Source: Alphaproteobacteria bacterium
Lineage (GTDB): Bacteria; Pseudomonadota; Alphaproteobacteria; JABAAW01
Length of the DNA stretch: 8,753 nucleotides
NCBI GenBank assembly: GCA_014238625.1
Contig: JABAAS010000048.1
Location: 1-8,753 of the forward strand
Direction: 5' to 3'
Shown here: positions 4,744 through 8,753 of the stretch, piece after piece
Layout of the letters: every line of letters begins with the position of its first letter
Numbering within the stretch: the stretch's first letter is position 1
Translations under genes and position numbers: made by a program
The notes under the pieces: generated by a model
Seen by the model: the letters and a program-made list of their open reading frames with translations, nothing else
Databases searched by the model: none
Told to the model about the DNA's origin: nothing

Positions 4744-5841
4744 CTAGCTATTTTTGTAGTTGCTTTTATCGTCTATTTGAATGAGTTTTTCTGCGAAGAT
4801 TTTAGCATCAAAAGGGACGATGTCGGTTATTTTTTCACCATTTGAGACGAAGTAGATAGGTAGGCTATTTTCTTGTGCGAGCGGCACGAGCGCGCCGGCT
4901 TTTGCGCTACTATCGAGCTTTGTTACGAGCAAGCCGCCGAGCTTCACATGCTCACTGAATCGTTTGACCTGTGTTTTTAGGTTTTGCCCAAGCGTTGCGT
5001 CTAGGACGAGCCAAAATTGTATGGCTATTTTCTCTTTTCTTTTTTCTTTCTGTTTTTCTTTGCCTTGTTGTAGCTCTTGTTGCAGCTCTTGTTGCAGCTC
5101 TTGTTGTAGTTCTTGCGTATTTTTTTCTTGCGTATTTTTTTCTTGTGTATTTTTTTCGAGAGGCGAGTTTTTTTGCTTATCGAGTGCCCGCGCCATTTTA
5201 GGTAGTTGTTGCATCAAGTTAGCGTCGCTATCGAGTCTTCCGGCAGTATCGATGATTAGCTTATCTGCATTATTTTGGCGCGCTGAGGCGAGAGCGCGAT
5301 AAGCGAGAGCAGCGGGGTCGCTTGCCTGTTGAGCGGTTATTATTTGCACATTTGCTTTTTGTGCCCATATAGAGATTTGTTCTTTGGCTGCGGCTCTGAA
5401 TGTATCGCAAGCAGCGAGAATAGTTTTTTCACCGCGTTTTTGAAATCGCGCTGCGAGTTTTCCGGCGCTTGAAGTTTTTCCCGCGCCATTGAGCCCCAAC
5501 AAGACGATTACGAGTAGCCCATCGTGTATGGCTATTTTTGCTTGATGAGCTTTTTGCTCCACTTGGCATTTTATTAATTTTTTAGCTATCAACTCGCGCA
5601 GATATTGCTGTATCTCGGATAGGTTACTTGGGTCGTTGAACTTTCTATGAGCGAGCTTCTCGACTATTTCTTTAGCGCATTGATACCCGAGGTCTGCTTC
5701 GATGAAGGCTTCTTCGATATTTTTTAGAGTTTGTTGAGATAGTATCGATCCGCTTAGGTGTCGAGCCAAGCTACTTTTTGCCAAGCCCGCATTAGACAAG
5801 GCACCTTGCAAGTGCCTAGCACTTTTAGCCAATACTAACAT
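4744..5841 (-). CDS. ftsY: Signal recognition particle receptor FtsY with a repeat-rich insertion in the G domain
   Basis: FtsY is the membrane-associated SRP GTPase that receives ribosome-SRP complexes and hands nascent membrane proteins to the Sec translocon. The N domain covers about residues 20-95. The G domain has G1 GLNGAGKT (116-123), DTFRAAA (146-152), DTAGR (198-202), DATLGQN (281-287), TKLD (307-310) and the closing GEKITDIVPFDA (335-346). Two oddities stand out. G1 is followed by SS where SRP GTPases normally have TT, and TKLD is followed by SSAKAG instead of GTAKGG. Between ARAL (about 220) and the strand leading to LVLDAT lies an extra stretch of about 50 residues made of KNTQE and LQQE repeats and a Lys/Glu run, where other FtsYs go almost directly from helix to strand. 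The acidic A domain is essentially absent. ATG 5841 overlaps the mtaB stop (ATGTTAG), implying translational coupling. Confidence 0.96.
   Translation of the reverse strand: MLVLAKSARHLQGALSNAGLAKSSLARHLSGSILSQQTLKNIEEAFIEADLGYQCAKEIVEKLAHRKFNDPSNLSEIQQYLRELIAKKLIKCQVEQKAHQAKIAIHDGLLVIVLLGLNGAGKTSSAGKLAARFQKRGEKTILAACDTFRAAAKEQISIWAQKANVQIITAQQASDPAALAYRALASARQNNADKLIIDTAGRLDSDANLMQQLPKMARALDKQKNSPLEKNTQEKNTQEKNTQELQQELQQELQQELQQGKEKQKEKRKEKIAIQFWLVLDATLGQNLKTQVKRFSEHVKLGGLLVTKLDSSAKAGALVPLAQENSLPIYFVSNGEKITDIVPFDAKIFAEKLIQIDDKSNYKNS
5071..5115 (-). repeat. 12-bp tandem repeat inside ftsY encoding LQQE units
   Basis: Units of the form (T/C)AGCTCTTGTTG at 5071-5082, 5083-5094 and 5095-5106 and a partial one at 5107-5115 encode successive Leu-Gln-Gln-Glu. 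The two middle copies are identical and the others differ by one or two bases. A heptad-free Q/E-rich segment like this is likely a helical or disordered surface loop. Confidence 0.9.
5116..5160 (-). repeat. 15-bp tandem repeat inside ftsY encoding KNTQE units
   Basis: CGTATTTTTTTCTTG occurs twice exactly (5116-5130 and 5131-5145), followed by a variant (5146-5160). The repeat abuts the 12-bp LQQE repeat, so two different repeat families expanded side by side at one point of the ftsY G domain. Runs of seven T in each unit invite polymerase slippage. Confidence 0.9.
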
Positions 5842-7160
5842 TTATTAATATATTGTGCGATCAGAGACCTAGTACAACTCTGCATTTCACTAGGTAGTAT
5901 GCGAGCTTGTACGAGCTGTCCTTTTTTCATGATAGATTTTTTATTTAGCGCAGGCATTACTCTAGTTCTTACATTATGCTTTGATTTAGCGATAGCGCTA
6001 CCGTCTTCTGCTATAGTTTCGATGAGGAAATGATCGTATGTTGCATGCTGTTTTTGTAAGAATTTAGTTTGCGCTTTATCTGCGAGCGAGCGTAGGCGAT
6101 TAGCGCGTTGCCTTACGATTGCGCGCTCTAGCTGTGGCATTCGCGCTGCTGGTGTCAATCGCATGGGGGAGAAGGGAAAGATATGCAGCATATTCAAACC
6201 AGCCTCTTGTATCATATCGCAAGTATTTTGGAACATCTGCTCGCTTTCGGTTGGGAATCCGGCGATGAGGTCGGCACCGAGAGCAATATCCTTTCTTTTA
6301 TGGCTGAGCTCGTTGCATAGTTTAATGGCTTGCGAGCGGGAGTGTCGTCGGCGCATTCTTTTTAGTATCATGTCGTCTCCTGCTTGTAGGGAGAGATGTA
6401 TATGTGGCATCAATCTTTTTTCTGAGGCGAGTAGCTCTTTGAATTTATCGTCTAGTGCTGCTCCGTCGATGGATGATACACGCAAGCGGGCGAGATTTTT
6501 GACTCTGCGCAAGAGCGCATCGATCAGGCAACCGAGCTTAGGCTGTCCCTCGAGGTCTGCTCCCCAAGAGGCGATATCGATTCCGCTTAGCACGACTTCG
6601 AGCACGCCATTGTCTACGGCTTGCTTAACGCTTTGACAAGTTTCATTTATACTTAGGGATCTACTTTTTCCACGAGCGTATGGTATTAGGCAGAAGGTGC
6701 AACGATGGTCGCAACCTTGCTGTACTGGCAGGATAAATCTAGTGTTAGAGCTGCGCTTGATATTTGGCGCGAGTAGCTTTGTTGTAGCGTTATTTTCTAC
6801 GATAGTATCTATATTTTTATTTGAATAGCTTTTCTGCAATAGCTTTTGACCATTTCCGATAACTTTATCTACGCCCACCATATTTTTATAAAATTGCTCG
6901 TTAGTTTGCGCGGCGCAACCGGTTAGAATTATTTTCGTTTGCGGTTTTTTTCGATGTATCTGCCTTATTTTTTGCCGCAGCTGTCGCTCTGCCTCGTTTG
7001 TAACGGAGCAGCTATTAATGACGATAGTTTCTTTTTCTAGTTTAGCTTTGCTTAGTATATTTTCGATCTGTTCAGATTCTGCGTGGTTCAACTTACAGCC
7101 AAATGATATAACTTTGGATATAACTTTTCTCCTTTGCGCTATTGTAGTTTGTTGCGTCAT
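5835..7160 (-). CDS. mtaB: tRNA t6A37 methylthiotransferase
   Basis: MtaB is a radical-SAM enzyme that adds a methylthio group to t6A37 in ANN-decoding tRNAs, giving ms2t6A. The UPF0004 domain supplies the auxiliary iron-sulfur cluster cysteines C22 (SFGCKLN), C51 (NSCSVT) and C82 (TGCAAQ). The radical-SAM cluster motif is C150-x3-C154-x2-C157 (GCDHRCTFCLIPYARG). Further family segments are LSGIDIASWGADL, LRVSSIDG, MPHIHLSLQAGDD, KRMRRRHSR and GADLIAGFPTE. A TRAM-like C-terminal region follows. The length of 441 residues is near normal. One variation: the segment after FPFS reads PMRLTPAARMPQ where relatives commonly have RPGTPAARMPQ. ATG 7160 lies 44 bp after dapF and has no Shine-Dalgarno sequence. 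The order dapF-mtaB-ftsY is common in alphaproteobacteria and supports MtaB over MiaB or RimO. Confidence 0.96.
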   Translation of the reverse strand: MTQQTTIAQRRKVISKVISFGCKLNHAESEQIENILSKAKLEKETIVINSCSVTNEAERQLRQKIRQIHRKKPQTKIILTGCAAQTNEQFYKNMVGVDKVIGNGQKLLQKSYSNKNIDTIVENNATTKLLAPNIKRSSNTRFILPVQQGCDHRCTFCLIPYARGKSRSLSINETCQSVKQAVDNGVLEVVLSGIDIASWGADLEGQPKLGCLIDALLRRVKNLARLRVSSIDGAALDDKFKELLASEKRLMPHIHLSLQAGDDMILKRMRRRHSRSQAIKLCNELSHKRKDIALGADLIAGFPTESEQMFQNTCDMIQEAGLNMLHIFPFSPMRLTPAARMPQLERAIVRQRANRLRSLADKAQTKFLQKQHATYDHFLIETIAEDGSAIAKSKHNVRTRVMPALNKKSIMKKGQLVQARILPSEMQSCTRSLIAQYINKC

Positions 7161-7204
7161 GTTATTTTTAAGAATGAGTTTAGATTTTTTATAGATTTAT
7201 TTTT

Positions 7205-8128
7205 TTACAAATTGAAGTTTCCATAGAACGAATAATCAGCAGCTCCAGTCATTAGAATTACATTATCGCTTTTGTTATCCATTGCGCGCCACTCGATGTT
7301 GAGCTTTCCGCCTTGCATTTTAACATTAACATTTTTTTTGAGCCACCCCTTTTTTATGCCAGCTACGACTGTAGCGCAAGCTGCACTACCGCAGGCTAGA
7401 GTATTACCAGCCCCCCTCTCCCAAACGAAGAGAGTGACTTTATCATCAGCTTCTATTCGAGCAAAGGATATATTAGCGCGTTGTTTAAATATCGTGTTAT
7501 TTTCTAATTTTTCTCCTAGTATATTTATATCGCGCAGTAGTTTTTCGTCATCGTTTTGAGAGAAGAATACGGCGTGCGGATTTCCGATACTCACACCGAA
7601 CGGATTTTTGTAATCGCCTATTGCGATAGGTAGATTTTCGCTATCGCAATTTTTTGTGAGCCCGAGGTCGCTAGGATCAAATTTAGGCTTTCCCATTTCG
7701 ACTTGAAAATTGCGCTCGCTTATTTTTTGCACGGCTAGAACTTGTCCTTCGACTTCGAGTAATAACGCTTTATTGTAATTTATCAGATTTTTGTCATTAT
7801 CGTATAGGTATCGAGCGATACACCTTGTACCGTTTCCACAAGCTTGGGCTTTTGACGCATCGGGGTTAAATATAGAGAATGATATGTATGGTTTAGGCGA
7901 GTTTATATTATGCTTTATAGTATCATTTGCTTCATTTAGTAAGAGTACTTGGTCGCATCCTACGCCGTATCTACGGTCTGCTATTTTTTGTATGAATTTT
8001 TGATTTATGGAGTTTATATTAAAATTTTTTTCAGAGCTTGAGTTAATTCTTGCATCGATGAGAACGAAGTCGTTTCCCAAGCCCTGCATTTTGATGAATG
8101 GTATATTTGAGTTAATATTTTTTTTCAT
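7205..8128 (-). CDS. dapF: Diaminopimelate epimerase
   Basis: DapF interconverts LL- and meso-diaminopimelate without a cofactor, feeding both peptidoglycan and lysine synthesis. The two catalytic cysteines are present: C97 in ACGNGTRC (96-103) and C246 in ACGSAACA (245-252). Substrate-binding segments KMQGLGNDF (13-21), FNPD (87-90), GNPHAVF (182-188) and ERGAGNT (237-243) are also intact. The length of 307 residues is a little above the usual 270-280, mainly through Asn/Lys/Ile-rich surface stretches early in the protein. The gene is strikingly AT-rich compared with those at the left: positions 7981-8040 contain only 12 G/C in 60. The start ATG is one base after the TAA of the J-domain gene, so the two are probably translated from one mRNA. 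Presence of dapF implies the cell makes its own meso-DAP cell wall. Confidence 0.97.
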   Translation of the reverse strand: MKKNINSNIPFIKMQGLGNDFVLIDARINSSSEKNFNINSINQKFIQKIADRRYGVGCDQVLLLNEANDTIKHNINSPKPYISFSIFNPDASKAQACGNGTRCIARYLYDNDKNLINYNKALLLEVEGQVLAVQKISERNFQVEMGKPKFDPSDLGLTKNCDSENLPIAIGDYKNPFGVSIGNPHAVFFSQNDDEKLLRDINILGEKLENNTIFKQRANISFARIEADDKVTLFVWERGAGNTLACGSAACATVVAGIKKGWLKKNVNVKMQGGKLNIEWRAMDNKSDNVILMTGAADYSFYGNFNL

Positions 8129-8129
8129 T

Positions 8130-8753
8130 TTATGAGAGTATATTATAATCTTTGAATAATCGCATTGCTTGATTAATTTGGCTCATGCGCTCGTTATCGC
8201 CTTTTATGGCGTCTGGATGAAATACGGAAGCGAGGTCTCGGAATCGTTGTCGGACGAGTTTTTCGGTTGGTTTTCTGCCTGCGCGAATTCCAAGAATATA
8301 GCATGCATCTTCGAGCGTTCTACAATTTGATGTTAGAGGAACGAACGCCAACCTTTCGATTCCGCGTTCTAGCTCTTGCACGCGCGAGTTAGTTTTACTT
8401 TCTAATTTCTGCCTTTGTTTTTGTTGAAGAGTGCTTTCGATGGATAGCTCGCACTCTTGTTTTTCTAATGCTATAGCTATTGCGAGCGCGCGCCTTATTA
8501 TTGAGTAATTATTCTTACCGTCGAGTTCTGCTGGCAGTCTTAGTTGTAGCCTTGGTTTTCGATGTATGGTTTGTCCTTTTTGTGCACCGCTTTTCAAGAT
8601 AACGATGTCTCTTTCTTGTCGAGTTGGCTCGCCTGGGTCGTCGAATTTCTCAATTATGTGTAGAGGCAGCAATATATATACTGCTCGCAATAGAGCTGCG
8701 ACGCTCACGCCGCGCCGCTCTGCAAGGGCGCATATTTCGTCTCGAAATACTTT
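8130..8753 (-). CDS. J-domain (DnaJ-like) co-chaperone, N-terminus outside window
   Basis: The frame is open from the right edge to TAA at 8130-8132, giving 207 visible residues. A GTG at 8706-8708 could be a start, but the frame continues upstream with protein-like sequence (VFRDEICALAERRGVSVAA), so the gene most likely begins beyond 8753. The C-terminal part is a J domain of about 60 residues: ACYILGI, basic helix II (VRQRFRDLASVF), the invariant HPD at 179-181 (counting from the edge), then RMSQINQAMRLFKDY. The HPD motif stimulates the ATPase of Hsp70. The N-terminal half has DPGEPTRQERDIVILKSG and KPRLQLRLPAELDG and no zinc-finger or G/F region, so this is a class III J protein, not canonical DnaJ. 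Its client is unknown. It is tightly coupled to dapF, one base apart. Confidence 0.85.
   Translation of the reverse strand, partial: KVFRDEICALAERRGVSVAALLRAVYILLPLHIIEKFDDPGEPTRQERDIVILKSGAQKGQTIHRKPRLQLRLPAELDGKNNYSIIRRALAIAIALEKQECELSIESTLQQKQRQKLESKTNSRVQELERGIERLAFVPLTSNCRTLEDACYILGIRAGRKPTEKLVRQRFRDLASVFHPDAIKGDNERMSQINQAMRLFKDYNILS

Noticed and set aside
4964..5302. Plus-strand ORF with runs of SCCSSCCSSC and VFFSC opposite ftsY
   Set aside because: It is the antisense reading of the LQQE and KNTQE repeats in ftsY. The repeated cysteines come from the DNA repeat and not from a protein family.
6163..6636. Plus-strand ORF of 157 residues opposite mtaB
   Set aside because: It lies wholly antisense to the conserved radical-SAM core of mtaB, has Ser/Arg/Cys-rich composition typical of a shadow frame, and no recognisable domain.

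Overview
The window is a single-direction stretch of chromosome. Ten protein genes lie on the minus strand, so they read from right to left, and I see no convincing gene on the plus strand. Several features point to an alphaproteobacterium. The order dapF > mtaB > ftsY is typical of that class. The phosphotransferase carries the RD-x-HVDN and LLDFQDA motif style of the protein that many alphaproteobacteria fuse to TsaE. L28 and MtaB also read like alphaproteobacterial versions. I cannot name the genus. There are no phage, transposase, CRISPR, rRNA or tRNA features.

Layout in transcription order (right to left): a J-domain protein whose start lies outside the window; dapF (diaminopimelate epimerase); mtaB (tRNA t6A methylthiotransferase), which overlaps ftsY by 7 nt; ftsY (SRP receptor GTPase); a rhomboid-family membrane protease; tadA (tRNA wobble adenosine deaminase); rpmB (ribosomal protein L28 with a long extra tail); a 16-copy 13-bp minisatellite; a small membrane protein of unknown function; an AmgK-like sugar/aminoglycoside-type phosphotransferase; a roughly 330-bp spacer with two GC-rich hairpins; and the 5' two thirds or so of rarA, which runs off the left edge.

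The genes are mostly housekeeping: tRNA modification (mtaB, tadA), translation (rpmB), co-translational membrane targeting (ftsY), cell wall and lysine precursor synthesis (dapF, perhaps the phosphotransferase), and replication-fork maintenance (rarA). Tight spacing from the J-domain gene through the rhomboid gene suggests one operon. The 65-nt gaps around tadA and the hairpin spacer before rarA are plausible breaks.

The unusual feature is the number of short tandem repeats between about 2.27 and 5.16 kb. A 13-bp array lies directly behind the rpmB stop codon, and 12- or 15-bp repeats lie inside rpmB, ftsY, the small membrane protein gene and the phosphotransferase gene. All the coding repeats are multiples of three. 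The intergenic array has a higher-order 39-bp pattern, contains no stop codon in any frame, and is bracketed by two copies of the rpmB stop region in the same reading frame. None of the start codons whose leader is visible has a recognisable Shine-Dalgarno sequence. I found no complete new 'system'; the repeat biology and the translation signals are what deserve a second look.
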